Of a DNA stretch of 64,000 nt, positions 1 through 10,230 are shown piece by piece. A program made the translations under genes and the position numbers. Every line of letters starts with the position of its first letter. Within the stretch, counting starts at the first letter, position 1. The notes under the pieces were generated by a model that saw only the letters and a list, made by a program, of their open reading frames with translations, was not told the origin of the DNA and made no database searches. This stretch comes from Mycolicibacterium sp. ND9-15. Lineage in GTDB: Bacteria; Actinomycetota; Actinomycetes; Mycobacteriales; Mycobacteriaceae. The stretch is taken from assembly GCF_035918395.1 (NCBI RefSeq), contig NZ_CP142362.1, positions 2,641,501-2,705,500 of the forward strand, written 5' to 3'.

Positions 1-1046
1 GCCGCCAGGCGGCGGCCGAGTCGGGGCAGCATGCAGCGGCTGACGATCAACCAGGCGCCGATCGCGGCCAGCGTCGCGGGCAGACGCATCCACACGCTCG
101 CGGTGCTGATCGACGCGAGAGCGCCGAGCAGGGACTGGTACCAGTCGAACGGGGCCTCGGCGGCGCCGAAGAAGCGGTAGTAGTTCGCCGTGTAACCGGC
201 GTCGGCGGAGACGCGCGCGATGGTCAGGTTGTAACCGTCATCGGACGACAGGGCGCCGATGACATGCCACAGCAGCAGGGTGCCGATGACTCCGGCATCG
301 GCCACCCAGTGCCAGAACCCGGCGCGCCAGAACCCCGACAGGCCGCGCGGCACGCGCCGACCACTCCGACGGTCCAGCACCGCCAACGCCACGAGCGACG
401 CGATCACGCATGCCACCCCGAGCACCATCACGGCGAGCTTGAGCGCGGTCGGCGAGGTGATGAAGCGGGTGTCGACGTCGATACGCGCCGACAGTCCCTG
501 CTGTGGGGCCACCTCCATATCGGTGAAGATGCCCGCGACTTGCGGCTTCTCTTCTGCCGGCAGGATTCCCGCTGCGCCGGGCAGCCCGACGAAATCCGCG
601 CCGGCCTGCCCGGGGTCGGCCCAGATGCGCAGCGCGCTGCACGCTCCGTCGGCGACCGCGGAGCGCGGTGCCACCGCCGCGACGGAGTCACGGAACGCCA
701 CGACCACGACGTCGGACGTGGCGCGCACGAACAGCCCGTTGCGGCTGGCATCGATTCCGCCCGGCGGAACCGTCGACAGCACCAGGCCACCGGCCGCGGG
801 CAGGGTGGCGACGGCCTGGCAGGGAATGGAGATGTCGAGAGCCTGCGGCGCGCCGGAGACCAGCGGGGCGGTGATGTCGCTGACGAACCCGTCGGGTCCC
901 GGTCCTTGCGGCCACAGGATCGTCGCGGTGGTCTGCTTGACCGGCAGCAGCGGCACCAGACCGCACAGCAGTATGCCGGCGATGCCCGCGACGACGGCGA
1001 TCAGTCGCGCGAACCGGTCGGTCCGCTCATCCTCGTCGCGTGGCAC
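1..1046 (-). CDS. embA: Arabinosyltransferase EmbA, N-terminal part (cut by window edge)
   Basis: This is the first ~348 codons of an Emb arabinosyltransferase, a multi-pass membrane enzyme that transfers arabinose from decaprenyl-phosphoryl-arabinose to arabinogalactan. The GTG start at 1046 is followed by a short charged N-terminus, a first membrane segment and the Emb-typical segment [12 protein letters not shown]. Near the window edge there is an acidic pair in [13 protein letters not shown], the GT-C type catalytic loop. The gene follows embC on the same strand in the order aftA-embC-embA, which makes it embA rather than embB. Unusually, about 1.2 kb and an antisense gene separate it from embC, so it may need its own promoter. 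The C-terminal two thirds lie outside the window. Confidence 0.9.
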   Translation of the reverse strand, partial: MPRDEDERTDRFARLIAVVAGIAGILLCGLVPLLPVKQTTATILWPQGPGPDGFVSDITAPLVSGAPQALDISIPCQAVATLPAAGGLVLSTVPPGGIDASRNGLFVRATSDVVVVAFRDSVAAVAPRSAVADGACSALRIWADPGQAGADFVGLPGAAGILPAEEKPQVAGIFTDMEVAPQQGLSARIDVDTRFITSPTALKLAVMVLGVACVIASLVALAVLDRRSGRRVPRGLSGFWRAGFWHWVADAGVIGTLLLWHVIGALSSDDGYNLTIARVSADAGYTANYYRFFGAAEAPFDWYQSLLGALASISTASVWMRLPATLAAIGAWLIVSRCMLPRLGRRLA

Positions 1047-1108
1047 GAGGGTCGATGGTAGGCGACGTGCGTGTGTGCGCCGCCGATGCGGGGCCGACAC
1101 TTGCCCAC

Positions 1109-1154
1109 TAACTGGTTCATCCCACGCAGCACGTGCGTGCAATCAACCGGTTAA
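1109..1154. repeat. Palindromic repeat, copy 1 (upstream of embA)
   Basis: A ~46 bp imperfect palindrome reading AACTGGTTCAT at one end and ATCAACCGGTT at the other, with GCACGTGC at its centre. A second copy lies at 2173-2215; over a 38 bp alignment I count 32 matches. The two copies bracket the AbiEi-like gene. It could form a hairpin in either strand's transcript or be a footprint of an inserted element. Confidence 0.7.
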
Positions 1155-1220
1155 GCCGTTATCCACAGCGGCGGTCGGACGGGATGGCCGTCGGGTCGTT
1201 GTCCGGTCACGCTTACCCGT

Positions 1221-2184
1221 GTGACTCGCTGGCGTCTCGGGCGTATCGATGACCTGACCTGGAGCCAGGAGGGAGTCGTTTCCCGCCGCCAGGTTCTGGT
1301 CGCCGGAGGCACCGATCGCGACATCGCCAGACTGGTGCGCAGACGCGAGTTGACACCGGTCTGTCGGGGCGTCTACGTGAACCACAGCGGGCGGCTCACA
1401 CAAGCGCAGCGGCATTGGGTCGCGGTGCTGGCGTTCTGGCCGGCGGCGTTGGCTCACGCGTCGGCGCTGCCCGATCCGCCGACGACGGTCGTTCACGTCG
1501 CCGTCGACACAGCGCGCAATCTGCGGCCATTGCCACGAGTCGTGCTGCATCGGATGCCCGACTTCACCCGACGCGCCGAACTCGACCGCAGCCCACCGGC
1601 GATTCGCTTGGAGCACGCGCTGATCGACGTGGTCAGCGACGAGCTCCGCACGGACGATGTGGCGGCCGCATTCGCGGTGCTGGCGCGGGTGTGTGCCGAC
1701 CGGCGGACGACTCCGCAGCGGGATCCTGCAGACGCTGGCGGGCCGTCAACGTGTTTGCGGCCGGCGCATGTTGCAGGCGATGCTCGACGATCTTGGTGAC
1801 GGCGCATGTTCGGTGCTCGAGCGTGGCTACCTGCACCGGGTCGAGCGGGCCCACGGGTTGCCCCGCGGTGAGCGTCAGATCCGCAGCAGAGCGACAGGCC
1901 GGTCCACCTTCCAAGATGTGCGCTATCGCGGGCAGGGCGTCGTGGTCGAGCTCGACGGTCGCGCGTTTCATGATTCGCCGCACGATCGCGACCGCGATGC
2001 GCTGCGCGATCTGGCAGAACTGAGTCGCTCGGACCTGATCACCACGCGGGTGACCTACGGACTCGTCTTCGGCGATGCGTGCCGCACCGCCGCACTGATC
2101 GGCGGCTTGCTCCGTCGGCGGGGCTGGACAGGTCGGCTGCGAAGCTGCCCTGAGTGTCGTACCGCGAGCGCGTTAACCGGTTGA
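1221..2184 (+). pseudogene. AbiEi/DUF559-type protein, frameshifted, antisense inside the emb cluster
   Basis: Two overlapping reading frames together make one protein of about 320 residues. The first frame (GTG at 1221) encodes a winged-helix AbiEi-antitoxin-like N-terminus (SQEGVVSRRQVLVAGGT, then a segment on a cell-entry style CRGVYV loop) up to about position 1710. The homology then continues in the next frame with LRSGILQTLAGRQRV and a DUF559/Vsr-like endonuclease-fold end (VVVELDGRAFHD, DRDRDALRDLAELS) up to 2184. The switch lies near 1705-1725. Stand-alone proteins of this architecture are common in mycobacteria and have no proven toxin partner; none is visible here. The gene is antisense to the emb genes on both sides. 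A sequencing error cannot be excluded as the cause of the frameshift. Confidence 0.75.
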
Positions 2185-2215
2185 TCGCACGCAGCAGGTG
2201 CGCGCAGTCAACCAC
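2173..2215. repeat. Palindromic repeat, copy 2 (between embC end and AbiEi-like gene end)
   Basis: Imperfect palindrome beginning TTAACCGGTTGAT and closing with CAGTCAACC, with GCAC/GTGC inner arms. It is the partner of the copy at 1109-1154 and overlaps the last codons of the AbiEi-like gene, lying between two convergent gene ends (2184 and 2231). It may also act as a transcription terminator. Confidence 0.7.
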
Positions 2216-2230
2216 CTAGCGCCACGGCGC

Positions 2231-5200
2231 TCAGGAAAGTCGCAGCGGTCCCGGGCTCCACAGCCCGCTGCGCGTTGCCGTGCCCAGATCCAGTCGAGCC
2301 TGCGCGGCGTTCGGGTACCAGGGCGTGAGCTGCTGCAGCGAGCCCCAGTCGCGGAACCAGTCGCCCTTGAGGTAGGTCGGCGTCGTGGTGGCTCGCACCA
2401 GCAGTTCGGTGATGCCGAGCGGCCCGCCGCCGAGGTAGTCCATCACCGGGGAGTTGGCCTCGGCGCCGAACCGATCGGGCAGGATCCGCCACTTCGGCAC
2501 CTCGACGACGCCGTTCTGATGGGCGAAGGGCCGCTGGCAGGGGAACGCCAGGCCGACGAGCCAGTCCAGCAACACGGGGTCCTCCGAGCCGACGACCTCC
2601 TGCAGCGTGCGCAGCTGCGGGATGCGCGGCGGCGTCACCGCGATCCAGTGCTGCGGGTCGAGGTCGTCGTCGGAGGCCACCAGTCGGATCTGGGTGGCCT
2701 CGGGCGGAATCGCGGTCAGCGGAGTCCGCAGGTTGCGCCATGCGGGAGAGGCGCCGACGTCGCCGAACTCGATCGTGCCGCCCGGCTCGTCGTCGGCGGC
2801 CTGCGCGTCGGTGGCCCACTGCACGACGACCTCACCGGCATCGAAACGGCCGGCCGCCGAGACGACCAGCAGTGGGCCGGCGTTGTCCCGCGGCGGCAGG
2901 CGGTACCAGGCCGAGCGCAGCTGCGCCGGCTGTTGGGTGCCGGAGCGCCAACTGCCCAACACCGGCGTGCGGGCCGGGTCGAGGTGGTAGGGCAGCCGGG
3001 CCCGCGAGCCGTTGATGCCTGCGGCGGCCGTCGTGCCGCCCTCGGTGCCCCCCTTGCCCGCCTGGTCGTCGTCCGAATCGGTGTCGGCGAAGTTCGTTGA
3101 GGTGCCCTGTCCGCTCATCGCCTCGTCGGCCGAGACGTCGGTCGGAATGCCGTTGGGGCCGAACCCCTGCGCGGTGCCGGCGCCGAGCGCCTCGCCGACC
3201 GGCGTGTCGATGGGGGCCAGCATGCCGACGTTGGGGTCCTCCTCGACGAGCACATCCTCGGCCATCCCGCACGTCTTGCCGGCCAGCGCTTCGAGGTTGG
3301 AGCGCCCGACGCTCCATGCCGGGTACTGGTCGATCATGGCCAGGGTCAGCGACAGCACCTCGAATACCACCACCAGCCAGGTGGCAACGGCCAACGGCGA
3401 CTGCATGATTCGCTGCCATCGACGCTGCGGGCCCGGTGGCGAGGAATCGCGTCCGGAGAAGTGGAACCACGCGGCGGCGAGCAGGGCCAGCAGGGACAGT
3501 CCGAGCAAAATCGTGCTGAAGCCCAACTTCCACTCCGGCATGGCATTCGACCAGGGCACGCCGAAGTTGGAGACGTACCACCAACCGTTGACGGTGGCGA
3601 ACGACAGCGCCATCGCGAACAGCACCGCGGCGGCGAACACCGACCGGTTCCGGCGCGAGCGCATCGCGGTCGCGGTGACGGCGACCGCGGCCAGGGCGCC
3701 CAGCGAGCCGGCCAGGCCGGCGAACACGCCGAAGTGATGCGTCCACTTGGTGGGGGTGAACATCATCGCCAGGAACGAGATGACCGTGATGCCGATGATG
3801 CGGCGACTGGGGCCCAGGGCGGTCCCCGGAATCGTGAACTTGCGCAACGACATCGCCACCGCCACGGCCAGCGCCAGCAGCAACATGAGCACCGCGAAGC
3901 GCCGGGCGACCGAGCCGTCCGGGCTCAGGGTGAACAGCCGCTCGTAGCGGATGTGCTCGTCGAACCAGCTCAAGCTCGGCCCGACCGCGGATTTGAACGC
4001 GTTGGCCTGCAGTTCGGCCGCCAGCGTCTGGTCCCGGAAGATCAGGATGATCGTGACGGTGGCCGCGGCCAGGATCGGCGCCAGCAGCGCCAGATATCCG
4101 AACCGCGAAACATGGGCCGCGACAATGGTTTTCAACGGACCGACAGCGACAAGCAGCGCGCCGATGGCGGCGATACCGGTAGGGCCGGAGAACAGGGTGA
4201 GCGCACCGATGATGATCGCGATGGCCACCGGCAGCAGCCGGCTGGTGGCCACGCCGCGCTCCACCGCGCACCAGGTGAGCAGGATGCCGAGCGCGATGAT
4301 CGGTTCGGGGCGAAGGCCGTTGTTCAGCGGCAGCCAGAACGCCAGGAACAGGCCTGCCGCCGTCCACGCCGCCGCGGGGGTGGACTTGACCGCATGGCCC
4401 AGGCGGGGGATCACCTCGCGGCTGATCAGCCACCAGCATGCGAGCGCCATCACCAGCGTCGGCAGGCGCATCCACACGCTGTTCGTGCTGACGTGCGCCC
4501 ACAACGCGAGCAGGTCGTAGTACCAGCCGAACGGGGCCTCGGGGGTGCCGAACCACCGGTAGTAGTTGGCCATGTAGCCGGCGTGCTCGGACACCCGGGC
4601 CATGGTCAGGATGTACCCGTCGTCGGCGGTGTTGGCACCGACGAAGTGCCACCACACCAGCACCGCGGTGACCGCCCCGTCCAACGGAGTCAGCGACCAC
4701 CACCGCCGCGGCAGAATGCGTTTGACCCGCCTGCCGTCGGCGGCGTCCAGCATGTGCAGCGCGCCGAGCGCGACGATCGTCATCGCCACCCCGATGATCA
4801 TCGCGAGCGTCTTCAGCAGCGTCGGCGATGTGCTGTAGCGGGAGTCGAGGGTCGCGGAGAACTCCAGCCCCGGTGGCGCCGGACCGGACAGGTCGGTGAA
4901 GACCCCGACGATCTGGGGCCGGAAGTCGTAGCCGCCGCGTTCGCCGCGCAGCGGTAAACCGGGAGCCTCGGCCGGGATCGTGCCGGGACCCTGCATCAGG
5001 CCGACGAATTCGCCGGTCACCTTGTCGGCGTGGGCGGTGAAGGTCAGCCGCTGGCACTGCGGGCTGAGCACCTGATCCAGCGGGGCGCTGACCACCGGGG
5101 TGTTGCGCACGATGACCAGCAGGTCGTTGTTGACCCGCTCGATGAGCAGTCCGCGGTCGACGGCCTTGGGCGCCTGTTTGGGCACCGTGGACAGCAGCAC

Positions 5201-5464
5201 GGTGCGCCCGCCGGTGTCCGGTCCGGCCAGCCCGGCGGCCGCGCGGCACGGCACGCTGATCTCCAGGTCGGTGGCGACGTAGCCGATGAGCGGGGCGTCC
5301 ACGCTCTGTAGCACGCCGTTCTGCGGCCAGTTCAGCTGCGCGGTGGTCTGCGTCACCGGCATCAACGGGGTGGCAATCGCGAGCAGCGCGCCCAGCAACC
5401 CGGCGACGATGGCAATCAGCCGCACCGTCCGATGGTTGGACGCGACCCCGGCTTCACCGACCAC
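2231..5464 (-). CDS. embC: Arabinosyltransferase EmbC
   Basis: EmbC extends the arabinan of lipoarabinomannan, using decaprenyl-phosphoryl-arabinose on the outer face of the membrane. The predicted protein is 1077 residues, close to the M. tuberculosis enzyme. It has many hydrophobic segments, the acidic NTADDGYILTMARVS loop (GT-C catalytic motif), the proline-rich PLNNGLRPEP segment and a large soluble C-terminal carbohydrate-binding region. I chose GTG at 5464 because it lies 11 bp after the aftA stop with AGGA upstream. An upstream in-frame extension would run inside aftA. It follows aftA directly, as in other mycobacteria, but the usual tight junction to embA is broken by an antisense insertion. 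Confidence 0.95.
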   Translation of the reverse strand: MVGEAGVASNHRTVRLIAIVAGLLGALLAIATPLMPVTQTTAQLNWPQNGVLQSVDAPLIGYVATDLEISVPCRAAAGLAGPDTGGRTVLLSTVPKQAPKAVDRGLLIERVNNDLLVIVRNTPVVSAPLDQVLSPQCQRLTFTAHADKVTGEFVGLMQGPGTIPAEAPGLPLRGERGGYDFRPQIVGVFTDLSGPAPPGLEFSATLDSRYSTSPTLLKTLAMIIGVAMTIVALGALHMLDAADGRRVKRILPRRWWSLTPLDGAVTAVLVWWHFVGANTADDGYILTMARVSEHAGYMANYYRWFGTPEAPFGWYYDLLALWAHVSTNSVWMRLPTLVMALACWWLISREVIPRLGHAVKSTPAAAWTAAGLFLAFWLPLNNGLRPEPIIALGILLTWCAVERGVATSRLLPVAIAIIIGALTLFSGPTGIAAIGALLVAVGPLKTIVAAHVSRFGYLALLAPILAAATVTIILIFRDQTLAAELQANAFKSAVGPSLSWFDEHIRYERLFTLSPDGSVARRFAVLMLLLALAVAVAMSLRKFTIPGTALGPSRRIIGITVISFLAMMFTPTKWTHHFGVFAGLAGSLGALAAVAVTATAMRSRRNRSVFAAAVLFAMALSFATVNGWWYVSNFGVPWSNAMPEWKLGFSTILLGLSLLALLAAAWFHFSGRDSSPPGPQRRWQRIMQSPLAVATWLVVVFEVLSLTLAMIDQYPAWSVGRSNLEALAGKTCGMAEDVLVEEDPNVGMLAPIDTPVGEALGAGTAQGFGPNGIPTDVSADEAMSGQGTSTNFADTDSDDDQAGKGGTEGGTTAAAGINGSRARLPYHLDPARTPVLGSWRSGTQQPAQLRSAWYRLPPRDNAGPLLVVSAAGRFDAGEVVVQWATDAQAADDEPGGTIEFGDVGASPAWRNLRTPLTAIPPEATQIRLVASDDDLDPQHWIAVTPPRIPQLRTLQEVVGSEDPVLLDWLVGLAFPCQRPFAHQNGVVEVPKWRILPDRFGAEANSPVMDYLGGGPLGITELLVRATTTPTYLKGDWFRDWGSLQQLTPWYPNAAQARLDLGTATRSGLWSPGPLRLS

Positions 5465-5475
5465 GGGGTTCGATC

Positions 5476-7374
5476 CTAATTGGGCTGCCGAATCGCCAGC
5501 ACGAACGGGCCGATGGTGGACACCTCGAAGCGCGGGTCGTCGAACAACGCCTCGTCCAGTGCGACGTGGTAACGCCGCACGTTCGGCTGGTTCGGGTAGA
5601 CGTCGGAGGCCAGCCGCAGGGTGTAGGTGTCGTCGGCGCCTCCCGAACCAGCACGGCGCATCAGAAACACCGACGGCGGCTCCCACGGCAGCGCGTCGAG
5701 CGCCTCGATGAACTGGTCGGCGTCGGTGAGCGTGGCCCAGCCCTCGATCGCTTCGGCCCGCTTCTCGAACTGCGCGAGCGGGTTCGCGTAGTGCGACGTC
5801 AGCCCTTGGAAACCGTAGTAGGGGTAGTACGACAGGAAGCTGTAGTCGGCGGTCAGCACGACGGTCTCATCGCGCGGGCGGCCCGTCACCTCGGTGATCT
5901 TGGCGTCGATCTCGCGGTAGTAGCGCTCGGCCCCCGGCGGGCGGCGGTCGGCGCGCTGACCGTAGCCGTCGGTGTCGGTGTAGGCGACGACGATGTCGGA
6001 CCGCAGCACGTCGGGAATGTCCTGGCTGTACGTCACCGCGCCGATCGCGCCCAGCGTCGCGGCCGCCGCGATCACCCGCCGCGCGTTCTCGGGGCGCACC
6101 CGCGCGGCGAGCGCGCGGGTGATGTCGATGAAGCCGAAGGCACCAGCCGCGGTCAGTAGCACGGTCAGCGCCGGATTCAGCCGGAACGACAACAAGGTGG
6201 TGCCCGCCAGCGTCGTCAGCATCGACAGCAGCGACCAGGCGTAGACGGCGAGCACCGCGATCGCGAGCGCACCCGCCCGGGTGGACGAGCGGGCGCGCCA
6301 GACCAGCCACAGTGTGCCGACCATGCACAGCGCCCCGAGCAAGGTGAAGTGCAGCATCGGGAACTCCAGCTGCGCACCGTCCGACGGCAGGTAGTGCTGC
6401 GCGGTTCCGGAGTCGGCGGGCTCGCCGGAGACTGCGGCGATCAGGTACGGCGCCCACCCGATCAGCGCGATGGCACCCGAGATCGCCGCGATGACCAGCA
6501 GCCGCACCAGCGGCTCGATCCGCTTGCGCGCCACCGTGAGCAGCACTCCCATGATCGCCAACGTGAACGCGGCGTAGGCGAACAGCAGCGTGTATGACAA
6601 CGCGGCCCCGCCGAGGAAGAGACCGGCGCCGACGACCGCGGCCCACCCGCCGTTGCGACTGCCACCACGCAACCCCGACCACGCCAGCACGAAAACCGGC
6701 GGCAGCAGCACCACGATGATCGCGGCGTAGGGCTCGGCGGGGGAGTACGCGAGCGTGGCCGCGGCGGTGGCGGTGGTGACGACGAGCGCGTACTCGAAGC
6801 GGATCATGGCCGCCCACAACGCAAACGCCACCGCGATCGCGACTGTGATGGAGATGATCGCCCACGGTTTGAACATCTCCCACGCGGGTGTTCCGGTCAG
6901 CGCGGCGAGGCGACCCCCGATCCAGAACCAGCCCGGCGGATAGAACGGCGGCAGGCCCAGGTAGGTCATATCGTGCAGTGCGGCGCTGTCGGCGAGCCGG
7001 GTGAGGTACTCGGTGCGGAACTGCTGATCGACGGAGACGCCGTACAGGTAGAGCTTGGTCGCGCCGAGCGGCATCGCGAGCGTCACCACCGCGAACGCCG
7101 ACAGGAAGAGCGTCGCGGAGGCCTCGGCGAGCAGCCGCCGGCCCCGCCGCCACACCAGACCGCTCGCCAATAGCCCTGCCAGGCAGGCGAATTGGCCGAC
7201 TGTGGTCAGCGCATGGAGCTGATTCGACGAGTTGTAGGCGGGCCACTCCACCCGCGCGATCGCGGCCAGCGACACCACCGCCACGACGATCGCCACCGCG
7301 GCGGCCGCCGCCATCTGGCCGGCCACTGTCCAATGTCGCCGCCGGCGCGGCTCCCCGGCCAGCGTGCCGCGCAT
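5476..7374 (-). CDS. aftA: Galactan arabinofuranosyltransferase AftA
   Basis: AftA primes arabinan synthesis by adding the first arabinofuranose to galactan. The 632-residue product is a multi-pass GT-C membrane protein: a first membrane segment at about residues 20-40 is followed by the external loop [20 protein letters not shown], then many hydrophobic helices, and a soluble C-terminal domain ending in LAIRQPN. The ATG at 7374 overlaps the dprE2 stop codon (TGATG), which points to translational coupling. A longer upstream reading frame exists but would overlap dprE2 by 80 bp. Downstream is embC. Confidence 0.93.
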   Translation of the reverse strand: MRGTLAGEPRRRRHWTVAGQMAAAAAVAIVVAVVSLAAIARVEWPAYNSSNQLHALTTVGQFACLAGLLASGLVWRRGRRLLAEASATLFLSAFAVVTLAMPLGATKLYLYGVSVDQQFRTEYLTRLADSAALHDMTYLGLPPFYPPGWFWIGGRLAALTGTPAWEMFKPWAIISITVAIAVAFALWAAMIRFEYALVVTTATAAATLAYSPAEPYAAIIVVLLPPVFVLAWSGLRGGSRNGGWAAVVGAGLFLGGAALSYTLLFAYAAFTLAIMGVLLTVARKRIEPLVRLLVIAAISGAIALIGWAPYLIAAVSGEPADSGTAQHYLPSDGAQLEFPMLHFTLLGALCMVGTLWLVWRARSSTRAGALAIAVLAVYAWSLLSMLTTLAGTTLLSFRLNPALTVLLTAAGAFGFIDITRALAARVRPENARRVIAAAATLGAIGAVTYSQDIPDVLRSDIVVAYTDTDGYGQRADRRPPGAERYYREIDAKITEVTGRPRDETVVLTADYSFLSYYPYYGFQGLTSHYANPLAQFEKRAEAIEGWATLTDADQFIEALDALPWEPPSVFLMRRAGSGGADDTYTLRLASDVYPNQPNVRRYHVALDEALFDDPRFEVSTIGPFVLAIRQPN

Positions 7375-8156
7375 CAGATGGGAAGCTTGCGGAAGATCGG
7401 CCGCGGAATGTGGCGCAGCACCATCATCACGTACCGGAACGCTCCGGGCGCCCATACCAAATCCTTGCCTTTCGCAGCCGCCGTGACCGCCAGTTCGGCG
7501 ACATACTCCTTGTCGACGGTGAACGGGGCCTCTTTCGCGCCGGTGGCCTTCCAGTGCTCGATCGTGGTCGTCGTGCGCACCTGCCCGGGCCGGATCACCA
7601 GCACCCGAACGCCGTAGTCCCGCAGCGCCTCACCCAAGCCGAGGTAGAAGCCGTCCAGGCCGGCCTTGGTGGAGCCGTAGACGAAGTTCGAGCGCCGGAC
7701 CCGCTCACCGGCCGCCGAGCTCATCGCGATGATCTGTCCGAAGCCCTGCGCGCGCATCTTCTCACCGAGCAGCACACCGACCGAAACCGCTGCCGTGTAG
7801 TTGATCTGGGCGGCCTGGACGGCTTTGCGCTGGTCCTGCCAGAGCTCCTCGGCGTCGCCGAGCAGTCCGAACGCCACGATCGCCACATCTACGTCACCGC
7901 TGTCCCAGGCTTTGTCGACGACAGCGGGGTGACTCGCGGTGTCAGCGCCGTCGAAGTCGATCCACTCGACGGATTTGGCGCCCGCGGCCGTCATCGCGGC
8001 GATCGCCTCGCCTTTGCGGGGGTGGCCGGGCAGGTCCGCGAGGATGATCCGGGCGTGCGCGTTGCGCAAGTAGCGTTCGCATATCGCCAGCCCGATCTCG
8101 GAGGTGCCGCCGAGCAGCAGGATGGTCTGGGGGTTACCTACGGCGTCGAGAACCAT
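7374..8156 (-). CDS. dprE2: Decaprenylphosphoryl-2-keto-beta-D-erythro-pentose reductase DprE2
   Basis: DprE2 is the NADH-dependent second half of the DprE1/DprE2 epimerase that converts decaprenyl-phosphoryl-ribose to decaprenyl-phosphoryl-arabinose, the only arabinose donor for the cell wall. The 260-residue protein is a short-chain dehydrogenase: [12 protein letters not shown] near residue 13 binds the dinucleotide, [22 protein letters not shown] carries the Ser-Tyr-xxx-Lys site, and the end [12 protein letters not shown] is typical of the family. It starts immediately after the dprE1 stop and is coupled to aftA downstream. Confidence 0.96.
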   Translation of the reverse strand: MVLDAVGNPQTILLLGGTSEIGLAICERYLRNAHARIILADLPGHPRKGEAIAAMTAAGAKSVEWIDFDGADTASHPAVVDKAWDSGDVDVAIVAFGLLGDAEELWQDQRKAVQAAQINYTAAVSVGVLLGEKMRAQGFGQIIAMSSAAGERVRRSNFVYGSTKAGLDGFYLGLGEALRDYGVRVLVIRPGQVRTTTTIEHWKATGAKEAPFTVDKEYVAELAVTAAAKGKDLVWAPGAFRYVMMVLRHIPRPIFRKLPI

Positions 8157-9557
8157 TCAGAGCAACTCCAAGCGTCGGGCCATGTCGGATGCGAAGACGC
8201 CGTTCGGGTCGGCCTTGCGCCGCACGGCGATCCACTCGTCGATACGGGGATACATCTTGTGGAACCTTTCCGCGCTGACCCGGGAGTCCTTCGCGGTGTA
8301 GACGCGCCCGCCGAACTTCATGACCCGGTCGTCGAGTTCGTTGAGGAATTCGTTGATACCGGGCTTGTTCGGGAAGTCCATGGCGACGTTCCACCCGGCC
8401 ATCGGGAAGCTCAGTGGCGCGCGGTTGCCCGGCCCGAACAGCTTGAACACGTTCAACGCCGAGTAGTGGCCGCGGGTCTGGATCCAGCGGATGATGGCCT
8501 TGAACTCCTCGAGCGCGTCGGGCGGTACCAGGAACTGATGCTGGGCGAAACCCGCTGGGCCATAAGCATTGTTCCACCCGCTGACGAGGTCCAGCATGTG
8601 GTAGAACTGCGACAGATTCATGATCTTGCCGCGGTAGGTTCCGCCGAGCCGGTAGTAGACCTCGCCGATCGCCATGAACGACCATTTGTTCATCGCGCTG
8701 ACCGGGAAGACGTCCGGCACCGTCAACAGTTGGGGCGCATCGAATTTCAGCGGATTCTCGGCGAGCTTCGGGGGCAGCTGATCGAGTCTCGCGAGGCTGC
8801 CACGGCTGATCGCGGCACGGCCCAGTTTAGGCGGGGGGTTGATCAGATCGAACCAGGCACTGGAGTAGGTGTACCGGTCCTCGCTGCCGTCCAGGTGTGC
8901 GGCGACGGTCTCGTCGAGGCCCTTGGTGGCCACGCCGTCGGCGATGAAGTAGGCGGTTTCGGTGCGCGTCATCGCGATTCGGGCGCGCAGCACGATCCCG
9001 GTGAGGCCATTGCCCCCGACCGTCGCCCAGAACAGTTCGGCGTCCGGGCCGTCGGGTGTGGCGGTGTGCACCTCGCCGTCGGCCATCAGTAGATCCAGCG
9101 ACAGCACGTGGTTGCCGAAGCTGCCCGCGCTGTGGTGGTTCTTGCCGTGGATGTCGGAGGCGATCGCTCCGCCGACGGTGACCTGCCGGGTGCCGGGCAG
9201 CACCGGGACCCACAACCCGAAGGGCAGGGCCGCCTTCATCAACTGGTCCAGGCTGACGCCCGCGTCGACGTCGGCCACCGCCGAATCGGCGCTGATCGAG
9301 TGGATCTTGTTCAACGCGGTCATGTCCACGACCAGACCACCGCCGTTGCACGCCTGGTCACCATAGGACCGGCCGAGCCCGCGCGCGAGCACGCCGCGGC
9401 GCCCGAACGCGGGGCCGGACGCGCTTCGGTCGGCGGCCTCGCGCACCGCCTGTGCGATCAGTTCGACGTCCGGTGTGCTCAGCACCTGCGCGACGGATGG
9501 TGCGGTGCGGCCGAAGCCGGTCAGGGCACGCGAGGTCGTGGGCAGGTTCTCGGACAT
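8157..9557 (-). CDS. dprE1: Decaprenylphosphoryl-beta-D-ribose 2'-oxidase DprE1 (Ala at the benzothiazinone Cys site)
   Basis: DprE1 is the FAD-dependent oxidase that starts epimerisation of decaprenyl-phosphoryl-ribose. The 466-residue protein has the FAD-binding GLGRSYGD and [16 protein letters not shown] motifs, the YTAKDSR segment with the active-site lysine, and the C-terminus [12 protein letters not shown]. The segment GWNVAMDFP has Ala at residue 392 (codon 8382-8384), aligning with GWNICVDFP of M. tuberculosis, where Cys387 is the residue attacked by benzothiazinones. Natural Ala or Ser at this site is known from species intrinsically resistant to these drugs. ATG at 9557 is preferred; a GTG at 9578 is also in frame. 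It is directly followed by dprE2. Confidence 0.96.
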   Translation of the reverse strand: MSENLPTTSRALTGFGRTAPSVAQVLSTPDVELIAQAVREAADRSASGPAFGRRGVLARGLGRSYGDQACNGGGLVVDMTALNKIHSISADSAVADVDAGVSLDQLMKAALPFGLWVPVLPGTRQVTVGGAIASDIHGKNHHSAGSFGNHVLSLDLLMADGEVHTATPDGPDAELFWATVGGNGLTGIVLRARIAMTRTETAYFIADGVATKGLDETVAAHLDGSEDRYTYSSAWFDLINPPPKLGRAAISRGSLARLDQLPPKLAENPLKFDAPQLLTVPDVFPVSAMNKWSFMAIGEVYYRLGGTYRGKIMNLSQFYHMLDLVSGWNNAYGPAGFAQHQFLVPPDALEEFKAIIRWIQTRGHYSALNVFKLFGPGNRAPLSFPMAGWNVAMDFPNKPGINEFLNELDDRVMKFGGRVYTAKDSRVSAERFHKMYPRIDEWIAVRRKADPNGVFASDMARRLELL

Positions 9558-9747
9558 CGAAACGAGGGTACCGTGCACCGGTCCCGGTTCGGTGAGCAGC
9601 GAAATCAGTGCGTTCGGCGGTTGTGGCGGTGCGTTACGGTTTTCACGCGAGATAAGGGGCCGGGTCGTTGATCACCGGCTCCATCGGCTGCCGACGCAGG
9701 ACACGGCGCCATGAGCCGGGTCGCCGGTGAGGCGACAGCACGGCCCG

Positions 9748-10161
9748 TTACGACTGAAGACGGAAGATCACCATCCGCTGCACGACGAAGTTGATGACCG
9801 TCGCGGTGCCCTGGGCGATGACGAACGCGACCGGCACCCGCCACGGCTTGTCCTCCCACGCCGTATAGAACACGTAATTGATGCCGACCTGAGCTGCGTA
9901 GGTCACCGCGTAGAGCGCACACACCGCGATGAACCGCGCGGCGCTCGGCGGCGCCTGAAAGGTCCATCGGCGGTTGATCAGATAGGCCGTGGTGGTGCCG
10001 GCGATGAAGCTGAGGGTCTTGGCCACGTTGACGTGCAGACCCGCGGCGAGCATCGCGACGTAGAGCCCGAAGTCGACGATGGCCGAGAAGCCGCCGGTGA
10101 CGATGAACCGCCACACCTGGGTGCCCAGGGTCAGGCTGGGCTGCATCGGGGGCTCGGCCAC
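9748..10161 (-). CDS. GtrA-family membrane protein (Rv3789-like)
   Basis: A 137-residue protein with four hydrophobic segments and the GtrA family signature: FIVTGGFSAIVDFGLY near the N-terminus, AYLINRRWTF in the middle and NFVVQRMVIF at the end. In M. tuberculosis the homologue Rv3789 also sits next to dprE1. It has been proposed to flip or recruit decaprenyl-phosphoryl-arabinose or to anchor PbgP-like partners, so the exact role is open. GTG 10161 gives the longest form; ATG 10146 is an alternative. It is on the same strand as dprE1, with a 190 bp gap. Confidence 0.88.
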   Translation of the reverse strand: MAEPPMQPSLTLGTQVWRFIVTGGFSAIVDFGLYVAMLAAGLHVNVAKTLSFIAGTTTAYLINRRWTFQAPPSAARFIAVCALYAVTYAAQVGINYVFYTAWEDKPWRVPVAFVIAQGTATVINFVVQRMVIFRLQS

Positions 10162-10230
10162 CCGGGCAGCTTACGGCGCAGCGCTGTCGGCGTGGCGCTC
10201 AGCGCGGCCTTGGCCGCTAGGTTTGCAGGT

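Noticed and set aside
2832..5249. An 805-codon frame overlapping embC on the same strand
   Set aside because: It is in a different frame of embC, full of RRRR, HRR and DRR runs without domain motifs, while the embC frame has all family motifs.
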